Assembly: GCA_008704415.1 (NCBI GenBank)
Contig: VXIS01000144.1
Location: 1 to 64,000, forward strand
Reading direction: 5' to 3'
Origin: Sphaerosporella brunnea
Taxonomy: Eukaryota; Ascomycota; Pezizomycetes; Pezizales; Pyronemataceae
DNA: 64,000 bases
Below, piece by piece: positions 32,574 to 44,565 of the stretch; position 1 is the stretch's first letter, and each line of letters starts with the position of its first letter. The translations under genes were made by a program, and so were the position numbers. Below the pieces are notes generated by a model. That model was not told the DNA's origin. It ran no database searches and saw only the letters and a program-made list of their open reading frames with translations.

Positions 32574-35493
32574 CTAATCTCTCCCGAACCAGCCCCTCGA
32601 GGTCTGCGAGTGCTGGGTGGTGGGATGATTCTTACCCTTCCTCACGTCTTCATATGTGTAGCCATGCACCTTCATCCGATATAGGCAAGTATAGTCGTCG
32701 TTTCCGTAGTTGTCGGCAATCAAAAACGCACCGATTTCGACCATAGTGCCAAGACGGACCATATCGACAGGCAACTCGAAGCTCTGGACCGTATCGCCAT
32801 CGATGTTGTACTCAAATGTGCCTAGCTTCACAAATTCGTTTAATACGCTGTGAGTCACCTCCTCGTTAGAACCCGGGGGCGCCGGTTGCATGATCCTGGA
32901 TCCTGCATCTGCACCATTGGCCTCGACTGCGGCTTCTTCCACGCGGGCACGCTCACGGGCGCTGCGAATCTGCACCCAGAACTCAACGGTCTTGGGTGCG
33001 GTGGAATAATCTGGTACCAGGTTCTTGGAAATGTGTTCAATGGTGATGTGTGTTGGGTAGATGTGCTGGGAAAAGCCAAGGGCGAGAACGCCGCGATTCC
33101 CGGGAAAGGCCCAGCAATCCCCGGCGTCAGCGGTGGGCAGCAGCGCGGCAGCAGGGTGCGAGGCCATACGATTGTTGGTACCGGAGAAGAGTCCGACCAG
33201 ATGAGCGAAAAAGCTCTGAGGGATGCCAAAGTCGTACGATGGCGAGGTGAGAAAAGGCCAGACTCGACCTCCAACAAGAAGACTGGCATAGTCGGGAATT
33301 TGAACTCCTGAGGCGACCCCGCCGGACACCGGGCTGGCGGCAATTACTGCGCGCGCAGCAGCTTCGGCCTTCTTAAGAAGCACCGACTGCTGTTGGTTGA
33401 AGGTATTCTGTACCTGCCGGTCTGTTTGTTTTTTAAGAGTGGACTCCAACGTAACGAGGCGATCCTTTGTTTCGCGTTGGAATGAATCTTTGAACGAGTC
33501 CAAGTTTTGTTTCTGGAGTCGCTCCAGTGATGTGAGACGCTGGCTTTGCTCTTTATCAATCGAAGCCTTGAAGGTGTCCAGTCGTTGGTCCAAAAGCGGG
33601 TAGAGCACCCTTTTCTCCCACTCCGTCTGATATTTATCCAGTTGCTCGCGGACCAGCATCATAACTGTCTCCTTGCCTAACACAGCCCTACCCTTGTCAT
33701 CCGTGATCATCTCGCCGATGCGTTCATCGATAGTAGTTCGCAGACGTTTCTCGTTGTCTTTTAAAAAGGAGTCCCAACTTGGGGCAGACTTGATAGTTTC
33801 AGGACTAGCCTTTGCTATGGCTTCATTAAATCGTCGCGGGAAAAACTTGTCGAAAAGCTCTTCCATGGCTTGATTGAATGGCTTAGTTGTGTGAATGCCT
33901 CCGTTCGGGTCGAGTGATACGGCCAGAGCCCCAGGAAGCGCCTCCTTCACGCTAGCAATGATCTCTTTCCTGATTTCCGAGGGGCTCAAAAGCCCGGCTG
34001 CGACATTACCCGACCGTTTAAATTCGTCCTTTGTACGTTGCAATTCTCTGGCCATTTCCATCTTGTATTTCTCCGTACTCTTGTGGAGATTATCGAGTTG
34101 GTTCTTCAGGGATGACAAAATGCTTTCGGTTTCCTTTGCAGATGCGGGCGCGGCCGAGGCGAGGGCGGCTTTCAGGCTAGCAACTTCGTCGCGGATGGAC
34201 GACGCAAGTTTACGGTCCACTGACCCAAGGTTCTTTTCGAAAAGATGGACCCGTTCTGCGAGCTCATGAATGTCGCGAGGCTGTTCCAACGGTGGAAGAT
34301 AGATGTGGTTGTCCCTGGGTCCTCTAAAAAGCGGGTCGCCTTTGGAAAGAGCCTGGAAATACTGAATAGCAAAGACAATGAAGATTACCCAAATGAAAAC
34401 GGCAGTGAGTACGACGACCTGATATCGAGCGAACTGGTCAAAGTACCATCGTGCGCACCAGTCCAGTGGACGGTCTCGGAATCTCGGAAATGCCTCGTGC
34501 TCCGAATCGAGTCTTCTCCGTCGCCTTCTAGTGGTGGGTATAATGAAATTGCCATGCTTCCTTGGAGGACGTTTACCACCATTGCCATCACTAGCTCCAT
34601 TTTTTCTAGATGCTCCACTCTCAGCGTTTTCCTGGTTTCCGGAATTTGATGATGTGGGCGCACCCCCACTCGACCCGCCTGCTCCGCCGCTCCCCCCACC
34701 TGAACCAGTTTCGTCGCCGCCTTCATTTCCCCGCGCCGTTGTGATGGGGACACGCTGTGCGGCGGCTTGCGATTTCCCAGACCGGCGGAGCCGTGGAGAT
34801 TTGGGGAGCACTGGCGCTGGTACCGGGTCAAAGGAAGCATGGAAGGTTTTTTCTGGTTCCGAGTCGCCTCCACCATGCTCCACACCCCCATTGTCATCGC
34901 CAACCTTGGTCCCGATGACCGGATCCAACACAAACTCGCTGGCAAACGTGCGGTCAACTTCCAAGCCCGTAAGCGCCGAAAGTTCGTTCGACTCTGTCCC
35001 AACGGTCAGCTATCAATGGCGCCATTGCTCGGTCCGTGCATGATATACCTGAGGGGGCTCTGAAGCTTGCTACTGTTGGCTCGCGGGAATTATGGCCGGT
35101 TGGTTGTGATGTTGTCGGAGATGGCGGAGCTAGTGAGTTTGCACGCTCTGCAGCGAGTTGCCTGGCAGCGGCTTCCCTCGCCCTTTCCTCTTCCTCTGCT
35201 CTTAATCTAGCGTTCATCGCATCTTCCTTTTCTTTCATGGCTGCAGCCAAACTGGTGCGGGTATCGGCTACGCGGGGCGGCTTGGGAACATTTGCAGCTT
35301 TCGATCCGTATGCGTTGTTGGAACCGGGCGAGATGTATGGCAGTTCAGAGTTGGCATTCGTTTTCCGGCGCGCGCCGCCTCCTGGCCCCGCGGTTGACCC
35401 CCGGGTGCGGCGGGCGGGTGGCGTGTTCGCACTGAACATGTTTCCCGGAGTGCTAAAGCCCAGCGGGTGGTTAGCTCTTTCGAATACCAACAT
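32574..35493 (-). CDS. SUN-domain inner nuclear membrane protein (Sad1-like)
   Basis: Exons (minus): 35493-35049 and 34993-32574; 954 aa. SUN proteins span the inner nuclear membrane and bind KASH partners in the perinuclear space, linking the nucleus to microtubules and spindle pole bodies. The nucleoplasmic N-terminus has MFSANTPPARRTRG and a charged coil (KEKEDAMNARLRAEEEERAR); a Gly/Ser-rich stretch and RRRRRR basic cluster precede the membrane helix VVVLTAVFIWVIFIVFAIQ. A long coiled-coil region follows (about 380-700), then the SUN domain: VQIPDYASLLVGG, DCWAFPGNRGVLAL, HISKNLVPDYSTAPK, YNIDGDTVQSFELP and YTCLYRMKVHGY. A second ATG 18 codons in (MFSANT) is an equally likely start. Confidence 0.9.
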
Positions 35494-36528
35494 GTTTGCG
35501 ATGTCGACGTAAACCGGCGATCAGAGGGTTTCGGTATTTCACAGAGATGGGAAAGCCAAACACTGCGATTGGGATGGGATGGGATGGGGAGGAAATCGCG
35601 ACAAACCGAAGTGATGGAGACGTCTGCAAGGAAAGTGCAGTGGTCTAGCAATATAACGAGGCAGGCGATTCTTTGTTCTCTTTAGAGCGGGCTGTAATGT
35701 GTTACGCGGAGTGAAGTATTCTATTGTCGCATTATGGTACGAAAGACTGCTCTTTGTGCTATTGCGAGGGGTGGGTGTGGTTGAAACGCGCGAGCAAGGG
35801 CAACACAGGATGTGTGAATGGGCGGGAAAAGCAGGCGCAGCGATTAGGTGGATGGGATTTTTGGGAGGGTGATATTGCTGATTTGTTGTTTTTGGTGGAG
35901 GAGGACGGAGGGCGGAGAAGAGATGGGGTGGAAGTCGGGTGCTGGAGAGGGGGGGTGTTGGCTGTGTTCTGAGGTTGATTGGTGATCGGTGAATGTGGGT
36001 TGGGGCGGTTGTTGCGGGCGAGAGCGGGAACTGGTGATGGGACAGAAAGATGGATGGGTTGGGTTGAAGAACACCGCCGCTAAGGCAGTTCGCGCCCATT
36101 GTAGAATAAGTACCGGGGGTGGAGATACTCTACTAAGAGGATGCAGAATGTTCCATTCGAATTCCTGACGGGTGGTTGAGATACTACGATCTGGTATGCA
36201 CGCTTGCGCTGTGGAGTCCAGGCGACGTGGTGGGTGTATCGTACGGTGTTTGTTAAACAAGGCATCACCACGTCAGTGCGAGAGGGCCATCACAATGAAC
36301 ACGTACGAAAGATCGCAATGCTGAGATGAGATCGCGCTGATTAGATTGCTGCAGATTAGATTAGATCGGACTGCTCTCGAGTAGCACTCGAGTCCAAGTT
36401 TGTCCAAACCGTAGGAGATTGTGACTGCATACTTGGGGCGCTTGACGGGCGTGCACTGGCTGAAGATTCCGCGGTCAAGCTGAACGATACGTATGATATC
36501 GATGCGTATCTCTTCTCTACGAGACGTC
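35494..36528. other. Upstream region of the SUN gene
   Basis: 1 kb without a convincing gene. GGGATGGGATGGGATGGGGA repeats at 35573-35590. GGT/GTGG-rich upper strand. Confidence 0.4.
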
Positions 36529-37062
36529 TCATCTCATCATATCGTTGCGCCCATTGTACTCTACACCTGAGATCTTCGTAGAAACCACGCCCATAGAGAT
36601 GTGCTCTGCAAATTTGCGGCATACGCCGACCATCTCGAGCCTCTGTTTAATACAATGCCCACTACCAAACATCTCCATTGCCAAAATCCAACAGCGCAAC
36701 ATTGTGCAGCGCAAAGTCTTACATACGCTTCTTTCCCCCCAGTTTGGATTTTCACCTCAACTCACCGCTTTTAATGCTGTAATACGGTTAGGCACATCCA
36801 GAAAACCCCCATTGCTGCTTTGTCTGCCACTGCTTTTGCTGACCACAATCCTTTGTTTACTCGTATGCTTCTCGGCGGCTGTGAGTTTCTCCCGGGGTAT
36901 AGGGCACTCCGGAAGATCCTTGCTTTTGCTTGCACCTTTAGCATCCGGACTTGCATTCACTCAGCACTCAGCGGGGCAGCTCACTAGAGTACTCAGAGTG
37001 ACCGCGCTCGGGGTCGATCGGCTTCCGACCCTTGCGCTTCCGCTGCGACCAGCCTGTAACAT
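36529..37062 (-). CDS. Possible small gene of unknown function
   Basis: A three-exon model (minus: 37062-36985, 36918-36766, 36642-36529) keeps one frame from ATG to TGA and gives 114 aa. Donors are GTGAGC and GTGAGT, acceptors AAGCAAG and TTAAACAG, introns 66 and 123 nt. The protein is basic: MLQAGRSGSARVGSRSTPSA, then DLPECPIPREKLTAAEKHTS, and RLEMVGVCRKFAEHIS near the end. I recognise no family. Composition looks protein-like, but this is the weakest gene call in the window and other splice choices exist. Confidence 0.35.
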
Positions 37063-37330
37063 GTCTGTATGTACGTACCACTGCCTCCGTCCACCGCTAA
37101 TTATCAGCATACCCGCTCCATGCCCATCTAACGATGCTCTGCCTTCCTTCCAATAACATGGCCTTCACAACGTTGCTGCCCGCAATTAAACCCAACCCCT
37201 TCCGCTAGTAGCCGCTGGGAAGGAAGAAGTGCGAGCGGGGACAGACCCACCTTTCTATTGTGGCCTGGTGGATATTGGTAGATAGTGGATGATAAGATAA
37301 GATAAGCGATATGCCTAAAGAGGTAAGGTT

Positions 37331-37460
37331 TACTGCATAAACTCAGAAGCAAGAGACTGGGCTACGTCACTGGCTAAGTCACTGCGCCATGTGGCAAAGT
37401 CACTAAGCCTACATGGCGCAGTGACTTAGCCCAGTCTCTTGCTTGCGAGTTTATGCGGTA
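37331..37460. mobile_element. 130-bp palindromic MITE
   Basis: TACTGCATAAACTC at 37331 is mirrored by GAGTTTATGCGGTA at 37447-37460; inside, GCAAGAGACTGGGCT and AAGTCACTGCGCCATGT pair with their reverse complements at 37412-37444. The left arm has an extra 12 bases. TA occurs at both ends. No coding content. Confidence 0.8.
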
Positions 37461-37516
37461 CTAGTACGCTTTTGGTAATTAAGTCCTAAATTAGCGCCTA
37501 TTAATTACCATAAAAT

Positions 37517-37943
37517 TACTCCGGCGGCCGAGCGCCAAGATCCGAATTTTCTGATTGGCCCGCACAACAAAAAACTGCGAAAATAAAAACTCGGCCGTCA
37601 AAATTCATTGTAACTTAGAAGCTCCCACTTGTGGTCAAATTCGTAGCAAAAAACGCGATCCAGCACGTCCCGGAGGGGTAGCTGGGTAGGGGAGTGGGAG
37701 GCTGATGTGTGGCGTTGTGTGGCAACGCTGGATATTCAGCATCACCGTTTCAACTCTCTCAACATCATGACGGCCCAGCAAGCCCTCCGAGACGTGCTAG
37801 ATAGCGTTTTTTGCGACGGATTTGATCACAAGTGGGAGCTTCTAAGTTACAATGAATTTTGACGGCCGAGTTTTTATTTTCGCAGTTTTTTGTTGTGCGG
37901 GCCAATCAGAAAATTCGGATCTTGGCGCTCGGCCGCCGGAGTA
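37517..37943. mobile_element. Fold-back element, 161-bp arms, 105-bp core
   Basis: Arm 37517-37677 (TACTCCGGCGGCCGAGCGCC...) is matched in reverse complement by 37783-37943 with few differences. TA lies at both ends, as in Tc1/mariner-type insertions. The core has no transposase but a short frame at 37767-37862 starts with ATG and runs into the right arm. Non-autonomous. Confidence 0.88.
37767..37862 (+). other. 31-codon ORF in the fold-back element
   Basis: ATG at 37767 after TCAACATC, then TAQQALRDVLDSVFCDG and on to TGA at 37860. It crosses the core/right-arm boundary. It could be the surviving start of a lost transposase, or chance. Confidence 0.25.
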
Positions 37944-38425
37944 CTGTAATTCAATGCGGGATGGCCCCCAAAAAGGCAAATCTTTGATATTCTAAAACGC
38001 TCCCACCAGGTATGGGAAAAATAAAAGCTCGCTAGTTTTCGAAATAGGATCGCTCAATGAAGTGATTTATGAAGAGATGATCTCAAAACGATTTTTTTGG
38101 CGGAGGAGAAGGCCCTCAAAGATGAGGCTTAAAACCCACGCTCTTGCCTATTTTGGTTAGAGTTTACCCCCCATTGCCCCTCCTCGCTGACTGTTCGGCC
38201 TTCGAAACAGCCCGCCCACCGACGAGATCTTCTCCTCATCTCATCGCAAGCTGCAAAACCACGCGTTCTCGTCCAGGGTACATACTAAGTACATAAGTGA
38301 GGGGCAACTCCCTCACCATCGTAAAGCCCCCCTCCCCCGATTCGACTCGGATTTCTTGACTTCACCTATTCCGCATTCCGCATACACGAAAGAGAGCGCC
38401 GCCGCTTTTGTCACATCCTGTCACC
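37944..38425. promoter_or_regulatory. Upstream region of the epimerase gene
   Basis: 482 bp between the fold-back element and the ATG, with pyrimidine-rich stretches (CCCCCCTCCCCCGATTCGAC near 38326). No gene. Confidence 0.4.
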
Positions 38426-39884
<1,459 letters not shown>

Positions 39885-40268
39885 GAGCAAATTTTTCAAT
39901 CTTCATGGTTTAGGTTTTGGTTTTTCTTTTGCTTTCTAATTTTCTCGTCTTGAGCCGTTCTGCTGGCTATCTTGTTACAAGTTTTGGTTAATGGACGTTA
40001 CACATAGAATATACCAACTATTTTCGAGCGCGGTTCCTATCCATTCTAAATGAGCATGTACTAGTACATAGATTGGCGATGTTGTTCCTGATGCCTTTTC
40101 TGCACGACATGAACAAGCCCTGCAGACCACTCGCGCCAAGTCTCGAGCTACCCCTGTCACCGACTAGAAACTTCTTGCCGTAAACCCCAGCCAGTTTCTA
40201 TTCTGGACCTTTTTCCGGCCCCACCGATCTGTCGCCCTTACACCACAACTACAGCCTGAGCTTGAACC
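39885..40268. other. Epimerase-REV7 intergenic
   Basis: 384 bp, codirectional genes; no feature seen. Confidence 0.4.
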
Positions 40269-41199
40269 ATGAACCACTCGAACTGGGAGCAAGCTGTGAC
40301 CGAGATCCTCTCCCAGAATGCTGAACCGGTAGGATCTCCCAATGATGGCGTGGATGCGCCACTGAATGATCCAGCTGGTGGCAGTGGAGGACAGCAGCTT
40401 GGCGACAGGCTGATTACTGTTGCGGGTATAGTCGAAACATTTGTCGAACACGTTGAAGTAGCGATACACACTATTCTCTACCATAGGGAAATCTATCCTC
40501 GGGAACTCTTCATGGCTACTCGCATGTACAACACAGCTGTCAAGATGTGTCGCGTACCCCGGGTTGCGCGGTATGTTAGGGACGTTGTGGAGCAAGTAGG
40601 ACAGCAGCTTCAAGAGGTGTGTTCAACCCCTTCTACTGCCATCGCTGATACTAATAATTATAGTAGGGAAATGTCAAGGTTGTCTCGATTGTAATTCTCT
40701 CTGAGAACCGACATCCTTTGGAGCGCTTCAGCTTCAATGTCTCTTCATTTCCACAGGTTGAAAAGGATCGAGCGCATGCCTTGTTGCTGCACAACAATGT
40801 GGGCGAAGGAGAGTTAGTTGGAACATCACTGGCAGAACTCTATGAACAGTTTCGCGCGCTCATCATGCAGATATCTGCGTGCTCTGGAAAACTCGGAAAT
40901 TTACCCGAAAATTGCACTTGGACCACTAGTTTGGAGCTGATCGAGGGCTCTGATGCTCCGAAGGATGTGGGTTTTTTGCCTGATGAGCTTGAGGAGTAAG
41001 CACTTTGCTGATATTGAGATAGCATACGCGCAATTGGGTTGTTTCTGAACGGCAAAAGGCTAGCTGGGGGTCGAATGCTATGACAGGGCTGGCAAGTGGC
41101 GGTGTTAAGTCGATGCCTTTGAGATCGATTGAAGCTGGTGCCATTGGCATGGACATTTGGGTTGAAGAGTCCAACGTTAAGAAAAAGTTGCCTGTTTAA
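40269..41199 (+). CDS. REV7: Rev7, HORMA-domain subunit of DNA polymerase zeta
   Basis: Exons 40269-40616, 40667-40995, 41064-41199; 270 aa. Rev7 (MAD2B) binds Rev3 and supports translesion synthesis. The HORMA fold shows ITVAGIVETFVEHVEVAIHT, HREIYPRELF, CRVPRVARYVRDVV, then VVSIVILSENRHPLERFSF and VEKDRAHALL, LAELYEQFRALIMQIS and LPENCTWTTSLEL. The third exon supplies the closing strands: MPLRSIEAGAIGMDIWVEE. Without intron 40996-41063 (GTAAGC..GGCTAG, branch CTGAAC) the protein would stop at DELEE and lack this end. DPB3, another polymerase subunit, lies 1 kb downstream. Confidence 0.9.
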
Positions 41200-41570
41200 C
41201 TGAAAGAAGTTCGAAGTCTACTTATGTAGATGTACTGGACGATATCGGAAACTGTGATACCCATATTGGTGCCAAATAACGAAGGGCGCAGCATATCATG
41301 GCTTTCTCAAGAATTGAGGTTGAAGTTTGCGTCTTCGAGTGCTGAATTGCACGCCTGTGCAGTTTGAAAACGTAATCGGTGGGGCAGCGCGAGCCAGCAC
41401 TGCTCTTGAACGCCGCTCAACAACGTCGCGCGAGCTATTCTGAGGTGGCGCGAACTCTCTGGATGATCTATCTACATGATCTATATCTGGGTTTACTGTG
41501 CCCGAGTCGAGGTGGACTGGCGGCCATCTCCTCGCGCGCCCTCTTCCTGGCAGCTTTGGCTCTTTCAACT
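41200..41570. other. Degenerate transposon flank
   Basis: No gene. The AT/GC texture and position suggest the 3' part of the transposase relic at 41571-42060. TGTGATACCC at 41251 may be the counterpart of GGGTGTCACG at 42043 as decayed terminal repeats; uncertain. Confidence 0.3.
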
Positions 41571-42060
41571 TCAGCCTTTCGCAGTGCAATTCCCTCTGTC
41601 TTTTCTGATAGTCCGAGCCTGCTCGAGTTCTAAGCGCTTGCGCTCTCGTGCCCCTTGGCTACCTGTCGAACCTGTGCCCTTCCTTCCTGACTTGCCTTCC
41701 TTCTCCAAGGCGCGCTCCTCCTGCTGGGTGGCCTTTTCCTGGGCGCGGCTCTCCTTCCCTTCTTTTTCCTCGTGATCTTCCTGCTGGAAATCTGCTGGGA
41801 GTACATCGTCTTCAAGTCTAGATGCCGCTTGAGAAAACGCTGGAGCCACTGATCACCGATTTTGGGTAGCCCTCCCAGAATCGGATCGTCATCCTCATCA
41901 TTTCGCTGCTGAGAACCGACGCCATCGTTTTGCGACGATCGATTCGCAACGGGTAGCTGAACGAATTCATGTCCTTTGCCCACAAAACCAATGCCTCGGG
42001 GGCTTAGTAGCTGTTGCTTGTAGTGGGACTTGGTGCGAGTAGGGTGTCACGATTGAGTTA
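41571..42060 (-). pseudogene. Decayed pogo-type transposase
   Basis: Minus-strand pieces in shifting frames. About 42030-41920 encodes TKSHYKQQLLSP and ALVLWAKDMNSF, typical of the helix-turn-helix region; after a frameshift DDDPILGGLPKIGDQWLQRF and KRHLDLKTMYSQQI (41930-41800) give the rest of the CENPB-like DNA-binding domain. This is followed directly by a Lys/Glu-rich C-terminal tail (AQEKATQQEERALEKEG, 41780-41571) in yet another frame, so the DDE catalytic core has been deleted. Not functional. Confidence 0.65.
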
Positions 42061-42230
42061 GCAATGGCAAAGCGCAAGGCAGCGGAATACCAGGTGTCGA
42101 CGAGCTATCACTGATAGCTGCGAATTCTGTGCACGCAGAGTGGCAGTTGACTGGGGCTCGCTTCCCCACATGCTCCACGAACCATTACGTATCGCGTCTC
42201 CCCCAGCGCGAAAACCAGCAACCACCAACA

Positions 42231-43005
42231 ATGCCAAACAAGCCCGAAATATCAGCCCAGTACACAGATCCAAATGCATCCGCGGGCCACTCCGCCCTCC
42301 CAAGTACGTCCACTTCCAATTTCACCATCTAAATCCTAATCCTAACCCGCCGGTGCAGGAGCGAGGATCATGAAGATCATCAAAACGGACGACGACATCT
42401 ACCAGTGCAACAAGCAAGCCGCGCACCTAGTCTCTATCGCGACGGTACAGCAACCACGAAGCGAACTCCAGTGTATCATTGATCGAGCTGACTTCAAACA
42501 GGAGATGTTTATCCAGTATCTCGCCGAGCAAGGAGTCAAATCACTAGCCGCGGAGCGCAAGCAGAGGAAGACGATTCAATACAAGGATCTCGGTACGTAG
42601 TCTTTACTCCCTGTGTTCGTCTATGCCTAGGGCTACAGGATCCCCCGATGCTTACACGCCGTTCGGGTTCGTTCAGCAAATGCCGTGGCCCGGATTGACA
42701 AGCTGGAGTTTCTCACGGACGTTATCCCACAAGTGCACGCAGTCAAGCCGATCAGGGAAACAAAGCCCGCAAAATCCAAGAAGAAGCAGCAGGGGACTGT
42801 AGCCATTACTGAGGCGGGACAGACAACACTGAGTGCAATGCTCAAGACTAAGGAGCCTGACCGGGTGTCGGCGACACCAGAGGTGGAGTCGGATGGTGAG
42901 CCAGAGCACCGTGACCAGCAGAAAGATAAAGGCAAAGGTAAAGAAGTCGAACGACCGGAATCTCCCAGGACAGCGAGCGAAGACGAGGATGTAATCATGG
43001 AATAA
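42231..43005 (+). CDS. DPB3: DNA polymerase epsilon histone-fold subunit Dpb3
   Basis: Exons 42231-42303, 42359-42444, 42502-42592, 42677-43005; 192 aa. It is an NF-YC/CBFD-type histone-fold protein; in Dpb3 form it pairs with Dpb4 in polymerase epsilon and helps keep parental histones at the fork, and the CHRAC small subunit is a close relative. Exons join to RIMKIIKTDDDIYQCNKQAA, ISIAT-type helix ending HLVSIAT, EMFIQYLAEQGVKSLAAERK, TIQYKDLANAVARIDKLEF and LTDVIP. The tail is Lys/Glu-rich. The second intron (57 nt) is a multiple of three and stop-free, so unspliced reading adds 19 codons in the middle of a helix. Confidence 0.85.
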
Positions 43006-43561
43006 TGGCGCGGAAAGGCATTCGTTTGTTTTAATCATATTGTATTCGGCCGCTTGCGGCCATGACATATAGAAGAGACTATGCTGCACCTTAGGCCGGA
43101 GCCTACTGTTGGTGCCTGCGGCCCTTCTAAATGTGGAAAGGCATATGTCGGTGCAAAAAGAAAAGGGCGTGCCCCGTGACTTGACCTAGTCTGGATTCGA
43201 GTGACATACGGTGAATTTAAACTCGCTCTCTGAGGACAGCAATTCCAATGCTGCCCATGGGGAGGCGTTCAGGTTCGCGTACGGGGTCTTTTCTTTTATT
43301 CTCACCTCAACATATGCATTCTCGTACATAACATCTGGTCGTACAGGAAGTCTTCATCGCCGCTGGTTTTTCGTACGGCGTTGTGATGTCTTGTGGGCGG
43401 GATGGCTGCGAGTCTTTTGAAAGTAGGCTGAACTCGCGAATCACAGTGCGAAGAACGAGTACAATCAGTCATTCGAAACCCGCAGATGAATCCTTTCGAG
43501 TGTATAATGGAAATTGAAACCCTGAACAACTGAAAAAAAAAGACAAAAGTGACATCTCAAG
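43006..43561. other. Convergent 3' region of DPB3 and SPC2
   Basis: 556 bp; no gene supported. GCATTCTCGTACATAACATC and similar are ordinary sequence. Confidence 0.4.
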
Positions 43562-44268
43562 CTACTTCTTCTTCTTCGTCGGCTCAGAAATAGCCGGGAT
43601 AGAATTCTGAAGGAAAGCCATGAAAGGCTTCTCAACAAAGTAGCCCAGCTGATCGAACCAGCCAGAGAAGGAGTTCTTTGATGTAGTGGTGTTGGTCTTT
43701 CCGTTGACTGTCTGGGTGACCTTGAGCTCATACACTGGCGAAAACTTGTCCGTATGGCTCTCCAAAACGACCTAATGAATAGACAGATCAATCAGCCCCC
43801 CGTCCCACCCCGCACACAGATAAAGTTGTACCTTGACACCTTCGCGCTCGCCAATGTAGACCTTGTTGCCCTCGACCCACCACATCCACCACGTCAACAG
43901 CGTGTTAAGCGTGAAGTAGGCGATGACTGCATATAAAGTATACACCTTTGTCTTTTCCCAGCCGAGAGTGTAGTCGTAGTAGAAAGTGGCAGCGGCAATA
44001 GCGCAGGCCGTGAACCCGATCGCGAGTCGGATGTCGGTCAGTGTGTTTGACTGCTTGAAACCAAGCGTCTTCATGTACTGGGGAGATGGTTCACCGTCAG
44101 CTAATAAGTCGCCGCTACAACAAGAGCATTACCGGTTGTATAGCATCGTCAGTGGCGTTCTTGAGGTCTATATGTTTTGACACATTAGAGAGCTTATGGC
44201 AAGCAAGAGGAGAGCAGAACACACTCACCAGAGACGGAGTTCAAGTTGACTTTTGGTTTGTCTGCCAT
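43562..44268 (-). CDS. SPC2: Signal peptidase complex subunit 2
   Basis: Exons (minus): 44268-44229, 44167-44133, 44077-43832, 43771-43562; 176 aa. Spc2 (SPCS2/SPC25) is a two-helix ER membrane subunit of signal peptidase that contacts the translocon. Start MADKPKVNLNSVS then DLKNATDDAIQP and YMKTLGFKQSNTLTDIRLA; TM1 is IGFTACAIAAATFYYDY, TM2 VYTLYAVIAYFTLNTLLTWW. After KVYIGEREGVKV the cytosolic end has ESHTDKFSPVYELKVTQTV and SFSGWFDQLGYFVEKPF, ending TKKKK. Shares a 297-bp upstream region with the Rieske gene. Confidence 0.92.
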
Positions 44269-44565
44269 TGTTGTATCCTGGTATGGTATTCCGATGTTGA
44301 ACTTCAAGGGTGATGGCTGCTCTTGTAGATGTTATGCTTGCTTCTCTCTGTTTGACCCGCAGTGGACACGGTTGTTGTGCTTCGGTCGAATGCCAGCCAA
44401 TCACGTTTCGGTTATCGGCATTAGTCAAAAACCCAGCGAACCAAGCCAGTCCGACCTCCAATTTTCAAACCTCACAGCCGGGCTCCATCGTTTCCCTCCA
44501 CCCCCCACAACCTCTCCCCTCACCTCGCGAGCTTCCCACCCAATTCGCTTGCCACCCCCACAACC
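44269..44565. promoter_or_regulatory. Bidirectional promoter of SPC2 and the Rieske gene
   Basis: 297 bp between the divergent ATGs. GGCTGGCATTCG..CCAATC near 44390-44405 includes an inverted CCAAT box (AGCCAATCACG at 44396), fitting HAP-complex control of a respiratory gene. Confidence 0.5.

Noticed and set aside
32850..33311. 153-codon plus-strand ORF
   Set aside because: Antisense to the SUN-domain coding sequence.
36545..37156. 203-codon plus-strand ORF
   Set aside because: Leu-rich shadow with no domain; the opposite strand offers a better, though weak, model.
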